Positions 26,125-38,895 of a stretch of DNA of 64,000 bases are shown in pieces. The notes beneath the pieces were generated by a model. That model had not been told where the DNA came from. It saw only the letters and a list, made by a program, of their open reading frames with translations, and did no database searches. The DNA is from Paragorgia papillata (Eukaryota; Cnidaria; Anthozoa; Scleralcyonacea; Coralliidae). Positions within the stretch are counted from its first letter, which is position 1. Each line of letters opens with the position of its first letter. Location of the stretch: contig JAWNZC010000471.1 of the NCBI GenBank assembly GCA_035771165.1, forward strand, positions 2,949,001-3,013,000, read 5' to 3'. The position numbers and the translations under genes are program-made.

Positions 26125-29100
26125 ATGGCACATTTACTTGGAAGTCAGAACTGTCTTGAAAGTTTAGCTGTGGACATTTGTGATGTGCAAGAAACAATAA
26201 CTGATATATTTGCCAGGGTTGGACCTGTGAGATTCCCTTCGTGGAAATATCCTGATAAGGCATCGAGTGATTTGGATATGGCAGAACTTATGGCGAGGTA
26301 TTGTTATTCAAAAGACGAAGACCATTCTAAACTTTCTCATATCATCTTGTTTGAGCTTCTCATTGACAGGTAAGTAAAAGACGGAAAAACTGAGAAATGT
26401 TTTTGTATATTCTGGCTGAAGTTTCATGAACTTCAGCATATCCTTTCATCTAGAATTCAGGATAATCGTGAATATTAAAGGGATGGGCAACAAAAACAAA
26501 AAAATTCAAAAGCAAACCAAATAACATGAAGATGCATACAATCTAGTGTGTTATTTAGGCCCAAAGTATTCCAATAAAACAACTTAATTGCACTTTTAAA
26601 GTTGCTAATCTGAATCAGTATCTGTCATCTTGGATACGTTTTTGATATGCATGTGATATCACAAGCTGGTATTTTGAAAACTTTAGTTAGCCATACTTTC
26701 ACATATTTAAGTCTGAAACTTGTTTTTTGTAGATGATTTTCATTCTTGATTAAACCACAACACTTTAAAAGCATACCAATAAAATGAATTGTGTCGGGAA
26801 ATAAACTGTAAACAGTGTATTCAATCTACTGAGTGTATGCATTTTGGGTATCTATGTAACGTTTGCGTGTTTTGAGTATTTATATATGACGTTTTTTAAC
26901 CTTTAGAGTCTGTAAAATCTTCCTCCAAAAGCCAGGAAATGGCATTTCAGTGACTCTCGATTTCAAAATTTCCCTGGGGAACATGGTCCTGGACCCCCCT
27001 AAAAATTTATTTTGATTTTGGCTCCCCCCTTTCAAAAATCAGAAATTGAAAAATGTGTACTTGTAATTTTTGTTGCCTTACCCTTTAAAAAATTAAATCC
27101 CAACCCCCCACTCCAACCCCCACCTCTAAACTTGACCCTAAACCTAATTGTCAGAGAAAAAGGGCCTTCACTTAAAGCCCTAATCAAACGAGAACGCAAG
27201 TCATTGCTTGTGTCTCGTTTGATTGCCAGCTTGCGATGACTTGTGTTAGCTTGTGACTAATTTGATCTTGTTCAAATTTCATCACAAGTTTTTTTCAACT
27301 TGCGAGAGCTTGTGAAACATTTGAACACAAAACACAAGTCAATGCAAGTCTTTCGTGCTCCGTCGCCATAGAAACTATCATGAGAACTAGCGAAAAGGCG
27401 TGGGAACTAGTGGAAGTGCAGAACTTGCGACGAGTTGTGCCGACGTTTGACTGGTTGCATCACAAGTCATTGTAAGCTAGGGTTTAAAATGTTAGAAATC
27501 TATGTTCAATATTAAATTTTGGCTGTACTCCAACCTTATTATCTTTCAATTTATCTTGAGTCAGATGCCTAGAGTTAGCCTGGGGAGGGATAATTCCAAC
27601 TGGCTTGACTTGCACATACTTGTAACCTATATTTCAAATTATACTGTTTCCAGGTTGGTCTTACTTATGCAAGCTCTATCAGCATTTTGTAACCATCTTC
27701 TCACAAGTGCCAACAGTGATCGTCCAGGCACAGCAAAGTCAGTTGGCTCATCTATGTCAGTTGGATTGGTCGTCAAGAAATTCTGGAATAAAATGGCTCA
27801 TCTCTATCAAATTGTTCAGTGTGAATTAACTGAGGTAATTTTGAAGTACTGCTTTAAATTGTAAAATTTATGTAAGATTTGCTAGTCAATGAGTAGTAAA
27901 TCTTTGAACGTTTTCAAGGTTTTGTACTAAGTCAATATAAGCGAATCTTTGAAAGTTTTTACTGTAAGGTTTGCTAGTCACTAGTGAAATTTTAAAGATG
28001 ATGAAGATTAGTGGATTTTTAAAGTGTTTGAAGATTTTTTAGTCACTATAACTGAATTTTCATCCTTAGAATGCCATCGACGGTAGTGAATCTTTATAAA
28101 AGTTTTGAAGATTTGCTAGTCACTAGTGAAGATTCTCTTGTCACTAGAAAATTTTAAAACCTTTCTACAAAAACTTCCCTGCTGGCAGACGTCTCTCTAC
28201 AGGAAAGAGACTTCAGTCTGCAAACATCTGACACTTTTCCTGTCACGCATGCGTGAAGTTACTTTGGCAACGAAGTTCAGAAACACGAGATATGCGTGAA
28301 GATCACAAGGCCATAGCTGATGTTTCACCAGCTCTGTGAGTCGTCTTCTAACTTCCCAAGCACTGTAAACAACTTTATTCCAACTCTGTGACAAAGTATT
28401 CTAATTATTTCTCTGCGGAAATAATGTTTTGAATAGTAAATAGAGATAAAAACAAGGTTACAGAAGCTCAACTGACTCAACTGACTCAGGAACGTTAATT
28501 TTTAAATTCTAGCTCCACCACGTAAACAACTTGTTAGTCATTGCATGAGCACGCCTAGTAGTAGTGGTGTGCGTTGGATCGGATTGACCCCTTGTAATCC
28601 GAGGGTTTGCCAAAACTGTCATTCCGAATCCGATCCGATCCAAAGCCAACAAATCGTAGTCCGATCCGATCCGAAAACAGCTGCTCAAATACGGTCCGAG
28701 AAAATTAAAACACCAGGTAATATGTTGCAATAATTGCGCAAACTTTCCGAAAAGGAAACCAATGATTTAATAAATTTAAGAAAACTACTATACAATAATA
28801 ATCTTATGTAATAATAGCCTTCATATATTGTGCAACGTGCATACAAAACTAGTGAATTTGTTAATTTTGTGACAAAAACAATGACAAAAGTGAATCTGAT
28901 GCGGGTAAAAAAGTGCAACTGAATCCGATTCGATCCGATCTGGGGAAAAAAGAACAAAATCCGATCCGAGAAAAAAAGAACAAAATCCGATCCGATCCGA
29001 ACGATAAAAGTTTAGTCCGAATCCGATCCGAATCCCATCGGAATCGCACACCTCTACTCAGTAGTCAATCAGAATGTGTGTTGCACGAAACCAGTTTCAA

Positions 29101-32100
29101 AACTGGTTTGACATATCCAAGATCATGGACGGCGGCTACATCAAACGAAGCATCGGATGTTTGCAGAGGTATCTCTTCTGTAAAGACATCTGCCAGCAGG
29201 GAATACAAAAACTGGGACTCCCTAATTTGTTGCAGTAAGATTTTATGATCGATCTGCCCTTGCTATAGCCTCGTTCGCAGGCGTTCTTTGCGGGCCTCGA
29301 TATTTTCGTCCACATTTCGTGGGGGACGAAAATATCGAGGCCCGCAAAGAACGCCTGCGAACGAGGCTACCCTTGCTACTATTTTCTTTGACATTTGCTT
29401 TTCATTGTCCGATTCCATTCATCCCATTCATTTCATTGATCTTCTTCGTTCATTTCCTTTACATCTTTCTAGTCAAACAACAAACTTCGGAAAGTGAAAA
29501 GCATGGAGGGAACAATGGCTGACATGAAACAAGAAATCACCATGCTCCAAGGTTTACTAAAAAAGAAACCAGAACAAAACAGTCCAGTTAAGGGCGAAAT
29601 AAAGAACCACTCGAAGAACAAAACGTCGGCCAAATTCATTCTATCTCACACTTTGGACATGAATTTAGAAAGTCCTTCGACTTCCCAGGATGTCACGTTG
29701 TCCGTAGAAGAAGTGGCATTGACGAAGACGTGTAGGGAAGTGCCAACACAAACATACGACACTGCTTTTGTGCCTTGTGAGGCTTGCTCGAGAACACAGG
29801 AGAATCTTCTGGAAGTCGGTCAGATGGTCATGAAAGTTTGCGAGTCGCAAGGTCTGCCTTCGTCACTAGCGAAGCAAAAACGATTGCTCAAACAATCCCT
29901 CTTAGCTGCCGCTGATGTTTCGCGGTGGGCCGCCGAACAAAATCGCGATCTTTCACGGATAAATGATCATTTGGATAATCTCTACGCACAAATCCAACCA
30001 TTACAGGAAAAACTCGGCAAATCTAGAGAGAAAAGGAAAGTTTTGGAAACACGGGTTAAAGAACTTGAGAAATGCATTGAAGATGAGAAAACCGAAGCTC
30101 AAAAAATTTCTGAAGATCTTTCTGCAAAGTTACACGGGATTAGCAAAGAGAAGATGTTCTTAGAGGAAAAGTCGGAAGAGGAAATTAGAGAACTGAATAG
30201 GAGGAGAGAGTTTCTTGAAACCAGGGTGGAAAGAAGTGAAAAAGAGTGGAGCAAGTCTACAGCAGCAAACTCGAAACTAGGTGAGACTTAAGCTGGTTTT
30301 CCACTAGGCGATTTTTTTCGCGCGAAGCGACTTTCTTTTGTTCGAATTCAATAGATTTCTGATTAGTTCCAGCTCAGAGCTCATAAGACAAAAGAAAAAG
30401 TCGCTTCGCGCAAAAAAAGTTGCCTAGTGGAAAACCGCCGAGTTGGATAACGAAATTTTTGACGTTTCGAGCCGAGTCCTTGTCACATTTTACTCTGGAA
30501 CACCACTCCACTTGAAACGTCAGTATTTCGTTGTCAAAACTAATCTCATGGGCTGTTCACACGAGACCGGGTTATCTCGGGGGGTAGGGATAACTCGGGG
30601 GCTAGGGTCAAAGTTGACCCTATTTCACATCAGTGATAAAACGCAACTACCGAGTTGTCCCTGGCCCCCGAGATAACCCTAGCTTCATGTGAACGCTTCA
30701 CCCCGAGTTATCCCGAGCAACAGCATAAATACGCATACCTAAGTTGACCCTACCCCCCGAGATAACTCGGGTGAAAGCGTTCACATGGAGGTAGGGATAA
30801 CTCGGGGGCTAGGGTTACCCTATCGCTCCGACCGAGTTATCCCTATCCCCCGAGTTATCTCGGTCTCATGTGAACGGTTTACTTTTTTAACATGGAAATA
30901 AACTAACACCGAGTTATCTCGGGGGATAGGGATAACCCTACCCCCCGAGAGGGTTACCCCCCGTAGGGTACCATCAAAAATCCACGGTACCATCAAACGT
31001 TGTCTGGAGGCTTGCATATTAATAGCCCACGCTCCATTATTGTCGATTTCAGCTCACTTTTCAACGTACAGTTCGGAAGTTCGTTGCCATCAAATTACGT
31101 TTCTAAATTCAGAAGTTCATTACGAAGTTCGATTTGACGGGTCGAATGTTCGATTCGAAGTTCACATTTACGGAAACCTTCTATCGACCAGACTTATACT
31201 CTTGATACGATTTATTTCGGAAAATATGTTGTTAATCATTCTGCAATTCCAAATTACCAACTGCATGTGTAGCCAAAGAACGGAGCAAAGCTGAACTTCC
31301 GAATTGAACATTCGAACTTCAAATCAAACTTCATAATGAACTTCTAAATTTGGAAACTTGGCAACGAACTTCCGAACCGCGCTTTATAAAGTGAGCTGAA
31401 ATGGACAATAAACCGCGACGACGGCGGTCTATTCTAGCAGAAGCCTATTTGAATTTTCTCAGTGATAAATAACGTTATCATTGGTTCTATGAGAGTATAA
31501 ATATGGGACCTGTCTTCACAACGATCACCCTTGATGAAGACACTAGATCGGAGTGTCGAAACGTTGGTTCATGAACAGTAACTTGTTAAGCTACTGTATC
31601 TTTTAAGAAACTTTTTAAGCCAGACTGAGAGTTAACTTTTTCCTGTCCAAATTGGTCTTTGGTATTTTATTCTGGCTAACGCCAGACGATTTTATTCACC
31701 TCTGGGGAAGCCCTCGGACAGGAATGAGTTATAAACTATCTCTCTAACTCTTTCCTGTCCGAATTGGTCTTTAGTATTTTATTCTGGCTAACGCCAAATG
31801 ATTTTATTCATCTTTGGGGAAGCCCTCGGACAGGAATGAGTTATAAACTATCTCTCCAACTCTTTCCTGTCCGAATTGGTCTTTAGTATTTTATTCTGGT
31901 GTTAGCCAGACGATTTTATTCACCTCTGGGGAAGCCCTCGGACAGAAATAAGTTCAACTATGTTGGATGATTTTTTACGTTACAGAGTCGCAACGTGAAC
32001 AGCTAAGCTCGGACCTTGAGAAGGAAAAGTTGGAGACATCGCGATTGAAGAACGTCGATGAAGATTTGCACAAGACAAAAACCATCTTGAAAGAGATGCA

Positions 32101-35100
32101 AAACAAATTGGAAAGAAACACATTAGAACTTGGAAAGATGGAAGCTAAAAACAGAAGCCTTGTGAAGCATGATCAGGTAAAACAAACAACAAAAACGATC
32201 TTGACCAAAAAAAAACCCAAAAGTAATTTCAAAAATTTTGCATGGCACTGGAAAAATCTGCCATTTTTTTTTGACAAATAGGAACATTTTTGTCACCTGG
32301 CGATTTACCATCACAACTAAAACACTCGAACACTTTAAATTCGGGAGTGTTAGCACAACACCAAAAACGGTGAAAATTGTTGCAGCTGTGGAGACACCAA
32401 ACAAGTGTAAATTTACACGAAAATCGGTGGAAAAAATTACACAAAATCAGGGTGAAGTAACACCAAAGTGGTTTTCTTACACCATTTTGGTGTAGATTGC
32501 TTGCAGCTGTGGGGACACCAACTCACCCTGAAGGTGGCATTTTTACACTATTTGTATAGGTAATCATATGATAGCGAGTACAATTAAGGATTTACACTAC
32601 AAGTGATATTTGAAAATTTTGCCAAAATTGCAATTTGGCATAATTTTCAAATATCACGAGTAGTGTAAATCCTTAATTGTACGAGCAAAATCATATGGTT
32701 ACTCATTTATTATATGCATGACAAAATTACGACACGTACGCTTCGTACTCACTCACGCCTTTAAAAACATCTTGTTTCATTACTTGACAAGAAACATTTT
32801 CACTCTGGGTGTTCTCCATACTCATTTCAAAAAACTTACATGGAATTTTTAGTTCATAGTGTACCACAAGTCGTTGGAAATGTGAAAACTTTCCATTGCA
32901 GAATTGGCCGCCATTTTGAATTTTGTCAACATCGTTCCCAGGGCCTTGGGAGCAGTACAATTAATAACATAATTGTACTGCAGTACAGTTAATAAAATAA
33001 TTGTACTCCTCTCAACCAATCAGAATGTAGTAATTTTGTCATGCATATGATAATGGTGTAGATTGCTTGCAGCTGTGGAGACAGCAACTCAGTGTCAACT
33101 TACATTGTCAGTGTCAACCATTGAACTCTACGTAAACTGGAACGCTAACTCCATAAGTCAGGCCCTATGATTGGATGAAGCCAAAAATCTTTAAATGCTA
33201 GTTTTTCTGAGTTTTGAGCTGAAATACTTAACTCTGAACGTTGGGCTGTATATGAAACTGAAGCTATTGAAAAACGCTATTTGGTATAGAAACTTCAAGA
33301 CTTTAGCTAAAAGGGAAATAATTAAAAAATATAAAAACAACTGCCATTTTGTTTGCCGAACGTTACAAAATGGCAGTTGTTTTTATATTTTTTAATTATT
33401 TCCCTTTTAGCTAAACTCTTGAAGTTTCTATACCAAATAGCATTTTTCAATAGCTTCAGTTTCATATATAGCCCAACGTTCAGTATTTCAGCTCAAAACC
33501 CAGAAAAACTACAACAAGTTTCTTAGTGTTACTTCCCAGCGAAATATGGTCGAACATTTACTACATTTTAAAAAGTTTAAAATAACGGGGAAACGTATAC
33601 TATACATCAAATTGAAGCCAATGCTATTTCTAAAAACATACGTATAAAACAATGTATTTCAATCCGTTGTTTTGGAGTAATTTGTTATCGTCCCAAACAA
33701 AATATATGGCAGGATGAAAATTAAGTAACTTGAAGCACGGGAGCTACCTGCAAAGGGACTGGCACTGGCTTCAAAATCTCCCCCCCCCCCCCCCGAGTTA
33801 TCGTTCCAGTCTTCTTATAGTTCAATGGTGTCAACTTACACTGAAGGTGGTATTTTTACGCCAGTTTGGTGTAAATTGCTTGCAGCAAAAGTTGAAAAAC
33901 GTCAAACTATAAATCCTTGTAACCTGACATTTTTTGAAAGTTTTTTTTGGTGGTTTTTTTTTGTCTCCGAAGGCGCTGCAGGGCAAACACGATGCTCTGT
34001 TGCAACGTATCGACGAACTCGATCAAGAATGCGAAGAACTTCGAGAAAAAGTTATGGATCTTGAAGGAGAAAGGGACGAACTGAATGATGTGCTAAACGA
34101 GACGAAAAACCAAAGTGAAAATCTAACAAAAGAACTGGCTGCAAAACAGGTAAGACTTTCCAGCCATGTAAATATTTTACAAAACCATTTTTTACAGTTT
34201 TTAGTTGTTTTTGCTGCACAAGCTGTTTGAACCCACAAAGCTGGACGCTCTACGACAAGCCGTCACCGGAACGCATGCGCACTGGTTGTTCTCAGTTTGT
34301 GTAACAGGTTGTTGACAACTTGTAACAAGATTGGTGAATTCAGCTGACTTGTGACAAGCAGGACCGCCGAGAAGGGGGGGGGGGGGGGCTATGGGGCAAG
34401 TTGCCTCAGCCCCCCAACTTGAGAAGGGCCCCTAAAATTTTTGAGATTTGAATCTATTTACGTAACCTTTTTAGCCAACCCAGGGGACCAATTCAGAACA
34501 CAACCCTATGATGTGTGATGTAATCAGCCTCCCCCCCCCCCCCAAAAAAAAATAATCGACCCATGTGACGTTATCAGGGGCCCCAAATCGATAATTTACC
34601 CTGGGCCCCACAATTTCTCTCGGCGGCCTGGTGACAAGTTGTTGGAACAACTTGTTACCGCTCTGCATTTAACAAGTTGCTTCAATGTTGACAACAAGAA
34701 GCTTGTATCAGCTTGATAAAATTACAACTTGTTAGCAGGCTTGCTGCAAGCTTGTTGCGAACACATGCTGTTAAGAAGCTGTGTAGCACCATGGATAGTA
34801 AAATGAGTAAATTTAGTCATTGTAATTGAGTGTAGAAAAGGGGAACACACAATAAAGTATCTATCTATCTATCTATAAATCAGTTGTTCATTCTTTTATT
34901 TTATAATTCTTTGTGTAGCAACAAGTTGATAACATTGAAATTGATCGTAAAAACTTAGCCGAAGCAATTCAGAGCTTGGAAATTGATGTGCAGCGGTTAG
35001 AAGGTGAACTGAGAGAAACTGAAGAAAAAATGCAGTTAATTGTGGAGTATCCCAGTGATATGGATGCTGGGAATCTTAGCGGTAAAGGTATATACTACTC

Positions 35101-38100
35101 ATGTTAACCATATATACGCGAGCCTCGTTTTAGTGCTTATGAAACGGAAATCAAGTCTGCCTTATTTGAAAGAAAACTTAAAATGACAGAGTGACATATT
35201 TTGCCGTTTTTCATTTTCTCGCTTTATTGTTGAGTTATTTCAATTTGTTTGCTATGTAAATTAAAAAAGTCACACCTGCATAATGAGTTATCGGAGAAGG
35301 TTATATATCCATCAAATATAATCACTTGAAAATGCTACACGCTTGGTATTGTGGGAGAAACACGTGCTTCCTTCGAATTAATATTTGGTTTGATAATAGC
35401 AAAGATATATAACCTTCTTTGATAACTCATCACGCACATCTGTCATCAAGATGTTTAAATTGCATATCAAACAAACTAAAATATCTCAACAACGAAGCAA
35501 GGAAACGCAAAATATGTTACTCTACCATTTTAAGGTTACGTTACACCATAGAAATTTGAAAATACCAAAAAAAAAGTTTTTTTGCGTAATTAGCTGCCTT
35601 AAGCCAAAAGGTTTTGAAAAGTTTATCATTTAAGCAAAATTAATTAAGATATTTAGCGATGAAAATTGCAAGCAGCTCTGTTTTTCCTAAATTTTCACAA
35701 TGTATCGGAGACAGTAAGAGCTTTAAAAGTGCGTATACGATTTTTTTTTTCATTTCTGAGTAATCGACTACGATTCATGGTATGCACGCAACTTAACTGA
35801 GGTTGCAAAAGAATGCCTTATATCTCAAAAATAACAAAAAAAAACATAGCTACCGCACACACTTTTGTAGAACAGCTAGTTGAGTTTTCAATTAAAACTA
35901 TTTTTACATGATTTGATTGAAACTGTAGTTCAACAAGCAAAGCGAATGCGTTTTCAGAATTTTGTCAAAACAAAACAAGTTTAAATACTTTTCAAAATTG
36001 TAAATCAACTGTCCAATTCTACAATCATTTTGCTATAAACTGTAAAAATTTGAGTTTGATTGCTTTTAAACTCAACGCGCAGTTGTATTTTTCGCAAAGT
36101 ACTACTCCAAGGTGTTACGTAACCTTAAGTGTTCTTTCAAATAAGACAAACTTGATTTTCGTTTCATATAAACACTATAAAGGATTGATTACAAACCATA
36201 AATTGCTTGTACACATATAAGTGGTAACGTTTCGTTAGTTTTTGCTGTACAGCAGACACTTCACTTCTCACACACCGCTGGGAGCTGCTGCGCTACCGTC
36301 GCAATGCTTGACCTTTATTAAACCATTAATGGCTATTACAGCTTTATAAGTAACATAACAACCCAATGAATGCTATTACAGTTTGATGACAATAGTTATA
36401 AAACATCCACAACTTCCATAGCTCTCATATCTCAACCTAATACAAATAGACAAGGATATTGATCTAACATATAGTGACTTACTTACTCGTACACCTTAGT
36501 ATATGCAGGGAGGGAGGGTGGGCAGGTCAAGCTATGGCGAAGCAACAACAAAATCTGACTTACCCACTCTTTTACCCCCCTGGGACTCGTACGCAGGCTC
36601 CAGCGGCGTGTGAGAAAACATTTCCCGCTTCTTTCGTACCTCAACCAGCGGAAAATAACACATATGCATGTAAGTTGTTTATATAATATTTTTATGTTTT
36701 GTCTTAATAGCACTGGACAGTCCTGCGGTTATTTCCCTTGAAATGGAAAAGCAGATTTCTTCTAACAACATTCGCATAGCCATGTTAGAAGCCCAAAACA
36801 AGAAACTAAGGCATTCTATTGAAAAACTCACTGAAGTGAATCAACAATCTAGAACTAAACAGGTAAGTTTATTTCATTTGCATTTTATTTTATTTCACTT
36901 CATTTTATTTCACTTCAGTTCACTTCACTTTACTTTAACTCACGTCACTTCACTTTACTTTACCTTACCTTATACCTTACCTTACCTTACCGTACTTCAC
37001 TTCACTTTACTAATTTAATTTACTTTACTTTACTTCACTTCACTTCACTTCACTTCACCTTACCTTACCTTACCTTACCTTACCTTACTTTACTTTACTT
37101 TACCTTACCTTACCTTACTTTACTTTACTTTACTTTACCTTACCTTACTTTACTTTACTTTACTTTACTTTACCTTACCTTACCTTACTTTACTTTACTT
37201 TACTTTACTTTACTTTACTTTACTTTACTTTACCTTACCTTACTTCACCTTACTTTACTTTACTTTACTTTACTTTACTTTACTTTACCTTACTTTACTT
37301 CACTTCACTTCACTTCACCTTACCTTACCTTACCTTACTTTACTTTACTTTACTTTACCTTACTTCACCTTACTTTACTTTACTTTACTTTACTTTACCT
37401 TACCTTACTTCACCTTACTTTACTTTACTTTACTTTACTTTACTTTACTTTACTTTACTTTACCTTATACTTCACGTCACGTTACTTTACTTCACTTTAC
37501 TTTACTCTACTTCACTTTACTCTACTTTACTTTACTCTACTTCACTTTACTCTACTTCACTTTACTCTACTCTACTTTACTTTACTTTACTCTACTTTAC
37601 TTTACTTTACTTTACTTTACTTTACTTTACCTCACTTCACTTTACCTTACTTTACTTTACTTTACTTCACTTTACTTTACCTCACTTCACTTTACCTTAC
37701 TTTACTTTACCTTACTTTACTTCACTTTACCTTACTTTACTTTACCTTACTTTACTTTACCTTACTTTACTTCACTTCACCTTACCTTACCTTACTTTAC
37801 TTTACTTTACTTTACTTTACTTTACTTTACTTTACTTTACTTTACTTTACTTTACCTTACCTTACTTTACCTTACCTTACTTCACCTTACTTTACTTTAC
37901 TTTACTTTACTTTACTTTACTTTACTTTACTTTACTTTACTTTACTTTACTTTACCTTACTTTACCTTATACTTCACGTCACGTTACTTTACTTCACTTT
38001 ACTTTACTCTACTTCACTTTACTCTACTTTACTTTACTCTACTTTACTTTACTCTACTTCACTTTACTCTACTCTACTTTACTTTACTTTACTCTACTTT

Positions 38101-38840
38101 ACTTTACTTTACTTTACTTTACTTTACTTTACTTTACTTTACTTTACTTTACTTTACTTTACCTCACTTCACTTTACCTTACTTTACTTTACTTCACTTT
38201 ACTTTACCTCACTTCACTTTACCTTACTTTACTTTACCTTACTTTACTTTACTTCACTTTACCTTACTTTACTTTACTTTACTTTACTTCACTTCACTTC
38301 ACTTCACTTTACCTTACTTTACTTCACTTCACTTCACTTTACTTTACTTCATTTTATTTTATTTGGTGACACAGTGGTTAGGACGTGCGTTTCATCTCTG
38401 CGACCCGGATACGATTCTTGCTCGGTGCAATGTTAGATTAAAATTTTACCTTGTTTACAGTAATTTAAACTCAATAAGGAATCTGCCACTGTCCTGAGAA
38501 ACAGCACCAGCCATACACGTGACTTGAAATTACAGCAGGCAAATTGCCTAATTTTTTGTTTTAAACTTTTATAGATGGAGGAATCAGTTTTGTTGTGGAC
38601 TTCTCCTAACGAAATGCCAAGAAGTAGAAACAAAAATCATCCTTCATCACGCTCCAAAATTACCAGGTATTCATCTTACGATTCTAACTACTTAATAAGC
38701 GAGAGTGAGGTCTTTACGGTAATATATCATACACGAGGAGGAGTGTTTCCAAAGGGGGTTTTCAACAAACGTCTCGGTGTTTGGATATCCTTTGGAAACA
38801 CTGCTCCTTGTGTATGATACAATTACAAATATATATATAA

Positions 38841-38895
<55 letters not shown>

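Noticed and set aside
29075..29228. Possible extra CCDC157 exon (acceptor TCAATCAG, donor GCA|GTAAGA)
   Set aside because: None of the three frames both joins its neighbours in phase and stays open, and part of it is an inverted repeat of 28170-28230. The flanking exons join correctly without it.
30560..30880. Homing endonuclease (I-SceI-like) target because of TAGGGATAA
   Set aside because: Only nine bases match and they are part of a repeated unit, TAGGGATAACTCGGGGG.
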